DNA from: Caldifarciminota bacterium
Lineage (GTDB): Bacteria; Hydrothermota; Tepidihabitantia; Tepidihabitantales; Tepidihabitantaceae
Direction of reading: 5' to 3'
Assembly (NCBI GenBank): GCA_011049385.1
Contig: DSBX01000158.1
Coordinates: 1 to 15,061 of the forward strand
Length of the DNA: 15,061 nt
This document shows positions 6,011 to 12,892 of the stretch, piece after piece. Under the pieces are notes generated by a model. That model was not told the DNA's origin and searched no databases. It saw only the letters and a program-made list of their open reading frames with translations. A program made the position numbers and the translations under genes. Numbering within the stretch: the stretch's first letter is position 1; the number at the start of each line of letters is the position of its first letter.

Positions 6011-7627
6011 TTGGCAAGCAGTGCGTTCGGAAGTACGTTCAAGGGGGGTGGCAAGGGCACCCTCTGTATTGACATAGGTTCCAATTCCGTCAAGTTTGTC
6101 AAGATGGAAGGGGGCCGCGTTGCCGATTACGGCCTCAAGGAAATCGGCGAAGCGTTCGACGTACCTTCAATCCTGCGCGAGCTGATAAAGGACTACAAGC
6201 CCAAGGAAGTCTTCAGCTTCGTCTCGGGGCCTTCGGTCAGCGTCCGGCAGGCGCCGTTCCCGAAGATGAACCGGCGCGAGCTCAAGGACGCGATCATGCT
6301 CCGCCTCGAGAAGTACTCGCCCTTCACCCTCGACGAGGCGATTCTCGACTTCAAGACCCTGGGCCCGGTGCGCGAAGCCGGCGCCATCAAGGACAACGTC
6401 ATGGTCGTCGCGGCGCGCAAAGACGTCGTATCCGACCACATCTCGACCCTGAAGAAGGCCGGCCTCGAACCGACCGCGATCAGCGTCATCCCCTTCGCCC
6501 TCCAGGCGGCGGCCAAGAAGTTCGGCAATGTCCGGCCGGACGAGACCGTCTGCCTGCTCGACATCGGCGCCGAGTTCACCGATATCGTGTTCATGAAGGG
6601 CGAGCGGCTGGACCTGGCCCGGGTCATCACCACCGCCGGCAACGCCATCACCGAGGCGATGACGGTGGCGATTACGACCGAGGAGGGCCAGCTCGCGCTG
6701 GACGCCTACGATGCCGAGAAGCTCAAGCGGCAGTACGGCATCCCGGACGAAGACAGCGACGAGAAGCTGTCCTCGGGCATCATGGTCAAGAGGCTGGCGA
6801 CGCTCCAGCGGCCGGCGCTCGAGCGGTTCGTGGCCGAAATCAACCGTTCGATTGACTACTACCGCCGCGAGTATGGTGAGACCAAGATTGACCGCCTGCT
6901 CATCTGCGGCGGGACCGCGGCCCTGCACGGGCTGAAGGAGTACATCCAGTCCAACCTCGGCATCCCGACCGAGCTCTTCGACCCGTTCCGGAGCGCGAGT
7001 CTCTACAAGGGCGACGAGAAGCCCGAGGACCAGCTCGGGTTCCGGTTCGTGACCGCACTCGGCCTGCTCTACGACCACGCCTCGGTGGACCTCCTGCCGG
7101 GCGAGTTGAGGAGCGGCAAGTCCCAGTCCCGGGACGTCCAGATTGCCGTCATCATCGGCGTGCTCTGGGTCGCGGTGCTGGCGGCCGGTTACGTCGTGCT
7201 GGCCGGTGCGGCGGCGGCAAAGGCCCGCCAGGTCGCCCGGCTGGACCGGGAGCTGGCCCAGCTCAAGGAAGAGAGCCGCGAGTACTTCGTGCTCGAGAAG
7301 AAGGTGAGTGACCTCGAAGCCCGTCAGAAGACCCTGAGCGGGATCGTCGGCGAGCGGTTCGTGACCGTGCCGTTGATGGCCCGGCTGACCCGGGTCGTGC
7401 CCGGCAACATCCAGCTCAACACCTTCGCGCTCACCGGGCAGACCGACGTCAAGCTGACCGGGGTGGTGTCGGGCGAGCCTCACTTCCTCGACCTGGACCT
7501 CTCCCGATTCCTGATGGACCTCGAGCGCGACAACCTGTTCAAGAACGTCAAGCTGGTGAGCAAGAGCCGTACCTCCCTGCAGGGCGAGGCGGTTCTCGAG
7601 TTCGAAGTTCAGAGCGCGATGGAGTGA
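6011..7627 (+). CDS. PilM-PilN fusion, type IV pilus inner-membrane platform protein
   Basis: A 538-residue protein joining two pilus proteins that are normally separate. Residues ~15-356 are PilM, an actin-like cytoplasmic ATPase-fold protein, with nucleotide-fold motifs LCIDIGSNSVKFVKM (18-32), DIGAEFTDIVFM (184-195) and ICGGTAALHGL (298-308). VDLLPGEL (359-366) corresponds to the INLLP motif by which PilN's cytoplasmic tail binds PilM. A membrane segment (about 377-400), a coiled-coil (405-445) and a PilN-like periplasmic domain complete the protein. The length equals a typical PilM plus a typical PilN. Start is TTG, with a strong AAGGAGGAG (5999-6007) just upstream and no alternative ATG nearby. 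Architecture parallels GspL of type II secretion. No separate pilN exists in the window. Confidence 0.9.
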   Translation: MASSAFGSTFKGGGKGTLCIDIGSNSVKFVKMEGGRVADYGLKEIGEAFDVPSILRELIKDYKPKEVFSFVSGPSVSVRQAPFPKMNRRELKDAIMLRLEKYSPFTLDEAILDFKTLGPVREAGAIKDNVMVVAARKDVVSDHISTLKKAGLEPTAISVIPFALQAAAKKFGNVRPDETVCLLDIGAEFTDIVFMKGERLDLARVITTAGNAITEAMTVAITTEEGQLALDAYDAEKLKRQYGIPDEDSDEKLSSGIMVKRLATLQRPALERFVAEINRSIDYYRREYGETKIDRLLICGGTAALHGLKEYIQSNLGIPTELFDPFRSASLYKGDEKPEDQLGFRFVTALGLLYDHASVDLLPGELRSGKSQSRDVQIAVIIGVLWVAVLAAGYVVLAGAAAAKARQVARLDRELAQLKEESREYFVLEKKVSDLEARQKTLSGIVGERFVTVPLMARLTRVVPGNIQLNTFALTGQTDVKLTGVVSGEPHFLDLDLSRFLMDLERDNLFKNVKLVSKSRTSLQGEAVLEFEVQSAME

Positions 7628-7630
7628 GAA

Positions 7631-8203
7631 ATGGCACTACTTGAAAGACGCGTCCTTCTGATTGCGATTGTGGTCTTCATCCTGCTGGGGGTTTTCGCCT
7701 GGTTTGTGCTCTACCAGCCCCAGATGGAGTCCAGCCGGCAGAGTGACCGCCAGACCGCCGAACTCGAGAAGGAACTAGAGCAGACGCGAGCCCAGATCCG
7801 GGGCATCGGCCGACTGCGCGCCCGGGTCGTCGAACTCGAGGAAGCCAGCGCGGCGTTCGCGGCCCGGGTCATGCCCCGCGAAGAGATGCTCGATATGATG
7901 AAGCAGTTGGCGGGTATGGCCCAGGCCCAGCGGGTCCGGTTTCTGGAGGTCAGCCCTCCGGGACTCGACACCCTGCTTGAGGAAGAGAGCGCGTCCCGGC
8001 CGGTGCGCAACGTGCCCTTCTACATCACCCTCCGGGGGCGCTACAACGATGTCGGGCGCTACGTCGAGAGCCTGGACCGCTTCCCCTACTTCATCCGGGT
8101 GCCGGACTTCGAGGTCGTCGCGCGGCAGGACCTCAGGCCCGAGGTCGAAGTCAAGCTGTTGCTCAACTTCTACACTTCGAGCCTGAGCGGGGAAGAGCTT
8201 TGA
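7631..8203 (+). CDS. pilO: PilO, type IV pilus alignment protein
   Basis: A 190-residue bitopic inner-membrane protein. A short cytoplasmic N-terminus (MALLERR) is followed by a membrane segment (8-28), a coiled-coil (35-75; AELEKELEQTRAQIRGIGRL) and a periplasmic ferredoxin-like domain (about 83-184) ending VEVKLLLNFYTS. This is the usual PilO layout and length. PilO pairs with PilN and holds PilP. Here its partner would be the PilN half of the upstream fusion. The gene starts 3 nt after the fusion stop, with GGAG (7621-7624) inside the fusion's last codons as ribosome site. Its own stop overlaps the next TTG start (TTGA, 8200-8203). Confidence 0.88.
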   Translation: MALLERRVLLIAIVVFILLGVFAWFVLYQPQMESSRQSDRQTAELEKELEQTRAQIRGIGRLRARVVELEEASAAFAARVMPREEMLDMMKQLAGMAQAQRVRFLEVSPPGLDTLLEEESASRPVRNVPFYITLRGRYNDVGRYVESLDRFPYFIRVPDFEVVARQDLRPEVEVKLLLNFYTSSLSGEEL

Positions 8204-8784
8204 AGCGGATAGTACTGATAATCGCGCTGGTGGTTGTCACCGGCGTGGCCGGGTTCTTCCTGTTGAAACCCAAGCCCAAGGCCGCCTCCAGCGGCAAGGC
8301 GAGCCGGGCGCGGACCGCAGACGAGGAGAACGGCGAGGCAAAGCCCCAGTCCGCCCGCGGGCGGGGCCGGGTTTCCGGCCGGGTCAGGACCCGCTCCAAG
8401 GCCGACATCAAGGCGGAGCGCAAGCTGGCGCGCAAAGAGGAACGTAAGCGCAAGCGCGAGGCCAAGCGGCGCGAGCGTGAGCGGCGACGCCAGTTGCGGG
8501 CATCGCGCAGTCGGCGCGGGACGCGGCGGCTGCGCAGCCGGTCGGGTCGGCGGGGGAGCAAGGGCCAGCTCCATGTCGTCAGCGCCATTGTTTCGCTCGG
8601 CAGTGACAGCTACGCGCTGGTGGACGGTCGCCGCGTGGCGGTCGGCGACGTCATCATGGGCCGCCGGATTGTCGAAATTCAACCCGACCGTGTCGTCGTC
8701 GAAGCATTCGGCCGACGTTCGACGGTGCGGGTCGGGCAGAGCGTCGTGCCGCTGACGTTCAGCACCAGGAGAAGCAGACGATGA
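8200..8784 (+). CDS. PilP/GspC-like protein with an Arg/Lys-rich spacer
   Basis: A 194-residue protein with an N-terminal membrane anchor (residues 4-22), then a long basic spacer (about 53-121) with roughly 35 Arg/Lys in 69 positions. Its middle part (KAERKLARKEERKRKREAKR) alternates acidic and basic residues like a single alpha helix. The C-terminal domain (123-187) contains ALVDGRRVAVGDVIMGRRIVEIQPDRVVVE, split by short turns, the pattern of PilP/GspC homology-region domains that contact secretins. Start TTG overlaps the PilO stop, with GGGGAAGAG upstream. Gene order after pilO matches pilP. The spacer would have to cross the periplasm if topology is normal. I am confident of the PilP-like fold, less so that this rather than the next gene is the true PilP. 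Confidence 0.75.
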   Translation: MKRIVLIIALVVVTGVAGFFLLKPKPKAASSGKASRARTADEENGEAKPQSARGRGRVSGRVRTRSKADIKAERKLARKEERKRKREAKRRERERRRQLRASRSRRGTRRLRSRSGRRGSKGQLHVVSAIVSLGSDSYALVDGRRVAVGDVIMGRRIVEIQPDRVVVEAFGRRSTVRVGQSVVPLTFSTRRSRR

Positions 8785-8834
8785 GCACCGCTACTTACTA
8801 CTGGCGGCCGGAAACCAGGAAAGGAGCATCTTGA
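8781..8834 (+). CDS. Possible 17-residue peptide bridging two pil genes
   Basis: ATG 8781 overlaps the stop of the Arg-rich PilP-like gene (ATGA, 8781-8784), and the frame's stop (8832-8834) overlaps the TTG start of the next gene (TTGA, 8831-8834). The peptide is MSTATYYWRPETRKGAS. AGGAG at 8767-8771 lies 9 nt before the ATG. Linked overlaps at both ends suggest ribosomes could pass through for translational coupling of the two PilP-like genes. No function for the peptide is recognised, and chance is possible for so short a frame. Confidence 0.3.
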   Translation: MSTATYYWRPETRKGAS

Positions 8835-9295
8835 GAAAACGGGTTTTGACCATCATGGGACTGGCGGTCGGACTGCTGGTCATGTACACCCTGCTCTTCG
8901 GTTCCGCGGGCGGGTGGCGCGAAGGTGACATCCTGGCGGACAGCCCGGGTCGCCTGCTGGCGACGCGGGCCGCACCGGACGGCGAGGAGACTGCCGGTGA
9001 GGCCGGTGCCGCCGAGCCCCGGCCGGCGCCCGCCGAGGCGAAGCCCGGTGAGGCGTCGGAACCGGTGACCTGGGGAAGCGACCCCTTCGTTCGCGACTGG
9101 GTACTGACCGACGAACTGGCCGAACTCAATCTCAAGGCCATCACGAAGGGCGGGGACAAGGCGTTCGTCCTTATCAACGACCAGATACTGGAGCAAGGCG
9201 ATGCGATCGGCGGCAAGCGGATCGCCGCGATTGAGAGCGACAAGGTCATACTTGAGCAGGGTGGGCGTTCGTTCATCCTGATGCTCGGGGAGTAA
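8831..9295 (+). CDS. PilP/GspB-like protein with an Ala/Pro/Glu-rich linker
   Basis: A 154-residue protein with a membrane anchor (about residues 5-23) and a disordered, acidic linker (48-78; GEETAGEAGAAEP and similar). A compact C-terminal domain (82-154) starts SDPFV and contains LKAITKGGDKAFVLIND and GDAIGGKRIAAIESDKVILE. That pattern is shared by PilP, GspC homology-region and GspB-type periplasmic domains, which bind the secretin N-terminus. Start TTG is chosen for the AAGGAG (8821-8826) just upstream; no nearby ATG fits. The gene ends 2 nt before the secretin start, the classic place for pilP. With the previous gene it makes two PilP-like proteins in a row. Confidence 0.78.
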   Translation: MRKRVLTIMGLAVGLLVMYTLLFGSAGGWREGDILADSPGRLLATRAAPDGEETAGEAGAAEPRPAPAEAKPGEASEPVTWGSDPFVRDWVLTDELAELNLKAITKGGDKAFVLINDQILEQGDAIGGKRIAAIESDKVILEQGGRSFILMLGE

Positions 9296-9297
9296 GC

Positions 9298-10887
9298 ATG
9301 AAGAAAACACTTGCGTTCGCACTGCTGTTTGTCCTCGGCGTGGGGTCCGTGCTCATCGCCGGCGAACAGGCAACCATCCGGGACATTACGGTTGACCGGC
9401 TGCTGGACGGGGTGCGCGTCACCATCGCCTGCGACCGGCCGCCCAACGTCAGTTCATTCGTTTCGGCCCAGCCGGCCGCCATCGTCATTGACCTGATGGA
9501 CGCGGTCAACGGCACCGGGCGGGAGCGGTTCGAATCTGCCCACTATCCGGTCACCGCGGTGACGATGCAGGCCAGCGAAGCGACCACCGGCTACCGCGTC
9601 GCCGTGCGCCTGCGCGATATGGTCAAGAGCCGGGTCACCCAGGAGGGCAACCTCGTCGTCATCGAGCTCGGTATCGTACCCCTGCCGCCGCCGGCCGCGC
9701 CGCCGCCGGCCGATCCGTTTGCCGGCAAGATTCTGACCCTCCTGGTCAAGGACGCCCAGGTCAGCGACGTTCTGCGGATGGTGGCGAGCCAGTTCGATCT
9801 TAACATCCTGATGACACAGGACGTCAAACAGCAGGTGACGGTCCGCGTCAACGAAGTCCCCCTGCGTGACGGCATTGACGCTCTGCTCAAGGCCGCGCTC
9901 TGCAACATGGTCGAGCAGGACAACGGCATCTACGTTGTCAAGCCGGTGCGCCAGGAGATATACGGTGAGCTGCACACCCGGCTGTACACTCTTGATTACG
10001 TCGAAGCCGATGACGCGGCCAAGGCGGTGAAGGAAGCGCTCTCTCCTGAAGGCAAGGCGGAGGTTTCGTACCGGCGCGTGGACGACGGCAGTGGTTCGGA
10101 CCGGAGCGGCCTCCTCATCGTCACCGACATCCCCGAGGCGCACCGCCGGGTGGCCGAGTTCCTGGCCGTGCTCGACCGGCCGGTGCCTCAGGTCGCGATC
10201 GAGGCCAAGTTCATCGAGACGACCCGGAGTTCCGAGGACCGTTACGGTATTGACTGGCAGATCCGTGCCAGCGCCTCGACCGGGGGCTGGGACGCGTCAC
10301 GCGATTTCGGCATCCCGATCGTCTTCGACCAGATGGTGCTGGGCAAGATTTCGCTCGACCAGATGAACGCGTCGCTCGACCTGCTCGCGACCCGCGGCAA
10401 CTCGCGGGTGCTGGCGAATCCCCGGACGATGACGCTCAGCAACCAGAAAGCGACGGTCAGCATGGGCGTAAACGTGCCCCTGCGTGAAATCAACAAGGAC
10501 GGCAACACCGGCGAGATAACCTACACCTGGCGCACGCGTTCGATTCCTATCCAGCTCGAGGTCACGCCCTACGTTACCTCGGACGGCAAGGTAACGATGC
10601 ACGTCAAGCCCAGTGTCGAAGCGATAACGGGCTGGGTCGGCTCGGCCGACGACCAGCAGCCGATCGTGGCCAAGCGCGAGGCCGAGACCCAAGTTACCGT
10701 CTCCGACGGTGAAGTTGTGGTCATCGGCGGGCTGGTCAAGGAAGAGGAAACCCGCACGATCGGCAAGATTCCCCTGCTCGGCGACATCCCGGTGCTGGGT
10801 CATCTGTTCAAGAAGACCTCGGTCCGGCGCGAGCAGAATGACCTGATGATCTTCATCATCCCGCACGTCCTGCCGATGGAGAGTTAG
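9298..10887 (+). CDS. pilQ: PilQ, type IV pilus secretin
   Basis: A 529-residue outer-membrane pore protein. A signal peptide (1-22, cleavage near IAG/EQ) is followed by an AMIN domain (about 24-125) expected to bind peptidoglycan and a Pro-rich linker (129-140). Next are an N0/STN domain (146-216), an N1/KH-like domain (226-295) and the secretin barrel domain (297-523). The barrel carries ALGVNVPLRE-like gate sequence (here SMGVNVPLRE), VVIGGLVKEEETRT and the signature IPLLGDIPVLGHLF (491-504). There is one AMIN domain where some PilQ have two or three, so the protein is at the short end for PilQ. The AMIN domain favours PilQ over GspD. GGGGAG precedes the ATG. Confidence 0.94.
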   Translation: MKKTLAFALLFVLGVGSVLIAGEQATIRDITVDRLLDGVRVTIACDRPPNVSSFVSAQPAAIVIDLMDAVNGTGRERFESAHYPVTAVTMQASEATTGYRVAVRLRDMVKSRVTQEGNLVVIELGIVPLPPPAAPPPADPFAGKILTLLVKDAQVSDVLRMVASQFDLNILMTQDVKQQVTVRVNEVPLRDGIDALLKAALCNMVEQDNGIYVVKPVRQEIYGELHTRLYTLDYVEADDAAKAVKEALSPEGKAEVSYRRVDDGSGSDRSGLLIVTDIPEAHRRVAEFLAVLDRPVPQVAIEAKFIETTRSSEDRYGIDWQIRASASTGGWDASRDFGIPIVFDQMVLGKISLDQMNASLDLLATRGNSRVLANPRTMTLSNQKATVSMGVNVPLREINKDGNTGEITYTWRTRSIPIQLEVTPYVTSDGKVTMHVKPSVEAITGWVGSADDQQPIVAKREAETQVTVSDGEVVVIGGLVKEEETRTIGKIPLLGDIPVLGHLFKKTSVRREQNDLMIFIIPHVLPMES

Positions 10888-10907
10888 CCCGTGAAGGCTG
10901 GCGGTGA

Positions 10908-12035
10908 ATGGACATTGATGAACTGCTTCGCTACTCGGCGAAGTACGGTGCATCTGACCTTCACATAACCGTTGGCAACCCGCCCATCGTCCGGGTCAAT
11001 GGGCGGCTGAAGCCGATTCCGGGACCAGCGCTTACGCCGGCCGACGCGGAAGCGCTGGTCTTCTCTATCCTCACCGAGGACCAGCGGGCCGCGGTCGGGC
11101 GGCGTCGCGAGGTGGACCTTTCCTACACTTGGGGCACGGTCAGCGGCCAGGCCGAGCCGGACAGCATCGGGCTTGAGTACGTCACCGCGGACCGGATCCG
11201 GGCCCGGGTCAACGTCTTCCTCGACCTGACCGGCGTCGGCGCGGCCTTCCGGATCATCCCGGCCGCAATCCGGACGCTGGATGAACTGCCCGCCCCGCCT
11301 TCGGTGGCGGAGCTCACCCGGTGCGTATCGGGCCTGGTGCTGGTCACCGGCCCGACCGGCTGCGGCAAGTCCACGACGCTGGCGAGTATGGTTGACCGCA
11401 TTGACGAGGAACGTTCGGCGCGGATCATCACCATCGAAGACCCGATCGAGTACATCTTCAAGGGCCGGAACTGCCTCATCAGCCAGCGCGAAATCGGTAC
11501 CCATTCGCATTCCTTCGCCGCGGCCCTGCGTGCCACCCTGCGCGAGGACCCGGACGTCCTGCTCGTCGGCGAGATGCGCGACCTCGAGACGATCCGGCTC
11601 GCGCTGACCGCGGCCGAGACCGGCCACCTCGTGCTCTCGACGCTCCACACCAACAACGTCGCCCAGACGGTGGACCGGGTGATAGACGTCTTCCCGGCCG
11701 ACCAGCACGAGTACGTCCGGCAGATATTCGCCAACGTCATCCGCGGCATCATCTCCCAGCAGTTGCTCCCGCGCAAGGACGGGCGAGGCCGGGTCGCAGC
11801 GATGGAGACGCTGATTGCCACGCCTGCGGTCCGCAATATGCTTCGGGATGCCAAGTCGCACCAGGTCTTCTCGCTCGTCCAGACCGGGTCCGAGCACGGC
11901 ATGCAGACGCTGGACCAGTCGCTGGCGGACCTGGTCCGGCGCAACCTGATTACCCTCGAAGCCGCCCACGCCGCGGCCACGGACCGGAAGCTCTTCGCCC
12001 CGACCGAGTTGCCCGGTCCCGACGGCCAGCGGTGA
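10908..12035 (+). CDS. pilT: PilT-like pilus retraction ATPase
   Basis: A 375-residue hexameric secretion ATPase of the PilT branch. Visible motifs are the N-terminal ASDLHITVG (15-23), Walker A GPTGCGKST (148-156), Asp box ARIITIEDPIEYIF (171-184), Walker B LREDPDVLLVGEMRD (211-225) and His box TGHLVLSTLHTNNV (238-251). The C-terminal AVRNMLRDAKSHQ (307-319) matches the AIRNLIRE retraction motif that marks PilT rather than PilB. Between EVDLSYTWG and RARVNVF is an insertion of about 20 residues (about 77-97) absent from typical PilT. The ribosome site is weak (GAAGG). It sits next to pilD, with a GTGA stop/start overlap. No PilB extension ATPase is present here. Confidence 0.92.
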   Translation: MDIDELLRYSAKYGASDLHITVGNPPIVRVNGRLKPIPGPALTPADAEALVFSILTEDQRAAVGRRREVDLSYTWGTVSGQAEPDSIGLEYVTADRIRARVNVFLDLTGVGAAFRIIPAAIRTLDELPAPPSVAELTRCVSGLVLVTGPTGCGKSTTLASMVDRIDEERSARIITIEDPIEYIFKGRNCLISQREIGTHSHSFAAALRATLREDPDVLLVGEMRDLETIRLALTAAETGHLVLSTLHTNNVAQTVDRVIDVFPADQHEYVRQIFANVIRGIISQQLLPRKDGRGRVAAMETLIATPAVRNMLRDAKSHQVFSLVQTGSEHGMQTLDQSLADLVRRNLITLEAAHAAATDRKLFAPTELPGPDGQR

Positions 12036-12826
12036 CCTGGGCGCTGGTCGGCCTGCTCGGCCTGATGCTGGGCAGTTTCTTCAACGTCTGCATTCATCGC
12101 CTGCCCCGGGGGCAGTCCATCATCACCCCGCCTTCCCACTGCCCGCGCTGTCGCCGGCGCATCCGGCCCTGGGACAACATCCCGGTGCTGAGCTGGTTCC
12201 TTCTGCGCGGCCGGTGCCGCGATTGCGGCAAGCCGATACCGGTCCGTTACCCGGCGGTCGAACTCCTCACCGGCCTGCTCTTCGTCGCCTGCTGGGCGCG
12301 GTTCGGGCCGGGCTGGGAGGCCCTGCGCGCGATGCTCTTTGTCGGCCTGCTCGTCGTGCTGGCGCTGGTTGACTTGGAGCACACGATCCTACCCTTCCGG
12401 CTCAGCCTGCCCGGGCTGGCGGCCGGGCTCGGGACCGCGTTCCTGCCCGGCACCATCGGCATCGCCGACGCCCTGTGGGGCGCGGCGGCGGGCGCGGCGT
12501 TCGTGCTCGCGTCGTGGGCGCTCTGGCGGTTCCTGCTCGCGCCGGTCTTCCGCCGCTTCGGAGTGGACCAGCGCGAGGGGATGGGCGGCGGCGACCTGCC
12601 CTTTGCGGCGCTCATCGGCGCCTTCCTCGGTTCTGCCGCCACGCTGGTCGCGCTGGCGGCCTCGGTCGCGTCGGGCGTGGTGGTCGGGCTGATACTGCGC
12701 CACGCCGGCCGTTCCGGCAAGGGCCAGCACATCCCATTCGGGCCGTTCCTGGCCATCGGCGCGCTGGTCGGGCTCTTCTTCGGCTCGGCCATCGCGGCCT
12801 GGTACCTCGGCTACCTGCGCGGCTGA
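12032..12826 (+). CDS. pilD: Prepilin peptidase and N-methyltransferase
   Basis: A 264-residue polytopic inner-membrane aspartic protease that cleaves prepilin leaders and methylates the new N-terminus. Its clients here are the four prepilins. The N-terminus has the LGSFFNVCIHRLPRG motif (13-27), a zinc-binding CPRC...CRDC pair (C37, C40, C62, C65) and then membrane helices. The catalytic aspartates are expected to be D114 (VDLEHTILP) and D188 (MGGGDLPF). Two positions differ from consensus: the Asp/Asn that usually follows LLP is F122, and the usual lysine of GxGDxK is proline (P190). Start GTG overlaps the PilT stop. The last gene of the operon; a palindromic terminator follows. Confidence 0.93.
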   Translation: MTWALVGLLGLMLGSFFNVCIHRLPRGQSIITPPSHCPRCRRRIRPWDNIPVLSWFLLRGRCRDCGKPIPVRYPAVELLTGLLFVACWARFGPGWEALRAMLFVGLLVVLALVDLEHTILPFRLSLPGLAAGLGTAFLPGTIGIADALWGAAAGAAFVLASWALWRFLLAPVFRRFGVDQREGMGGGDLPFAALIGAFLGSAATLVALAASVASGVVVGLILRHAGRSGKGQHIPFGPFLAIGALVGLFFGSAIAAWYLGYLRG

Positions 12827-12846
12827 AAGCCCGTCAACACGAAAGA

Positions 12847-12870
12847 GGCGGGCGCCCCGGGGCGCCCGCC
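12847..12870. terminator. Probable bidirectional intrinsic terminator
   Basis: A perfect 24-bp palindrome with half-site GGCGGGCGCCCC lies between the convergent pilD and OmpA-family genes. It is followed by TTT on the plus strand and by TCTTTC on the minus strand, with A-rich bases on each opposite side. The T-runs are short, but the stem is very GC-rich and the location between two converging stops (12826 and 12893) fits a shared terminator. Confidence 0.8.
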
Positions 12871-12892
12871 TTTGGTCTTGAGCCGCTTTCGC

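Noticed and set aside
6069..6098. TTGACA inside the PilM-PilN gene.
   Set aside because: No -10-like sequence lies at the right distance, and it falls in the conserved IDIGS coding motif.
6167..7483. A 438-codon minus-strand frame opposite the PilM-PilN fusion.
   Set aside because: Composition is low-complexity and no motif is visible; the plus strand holds a well-matched protein.
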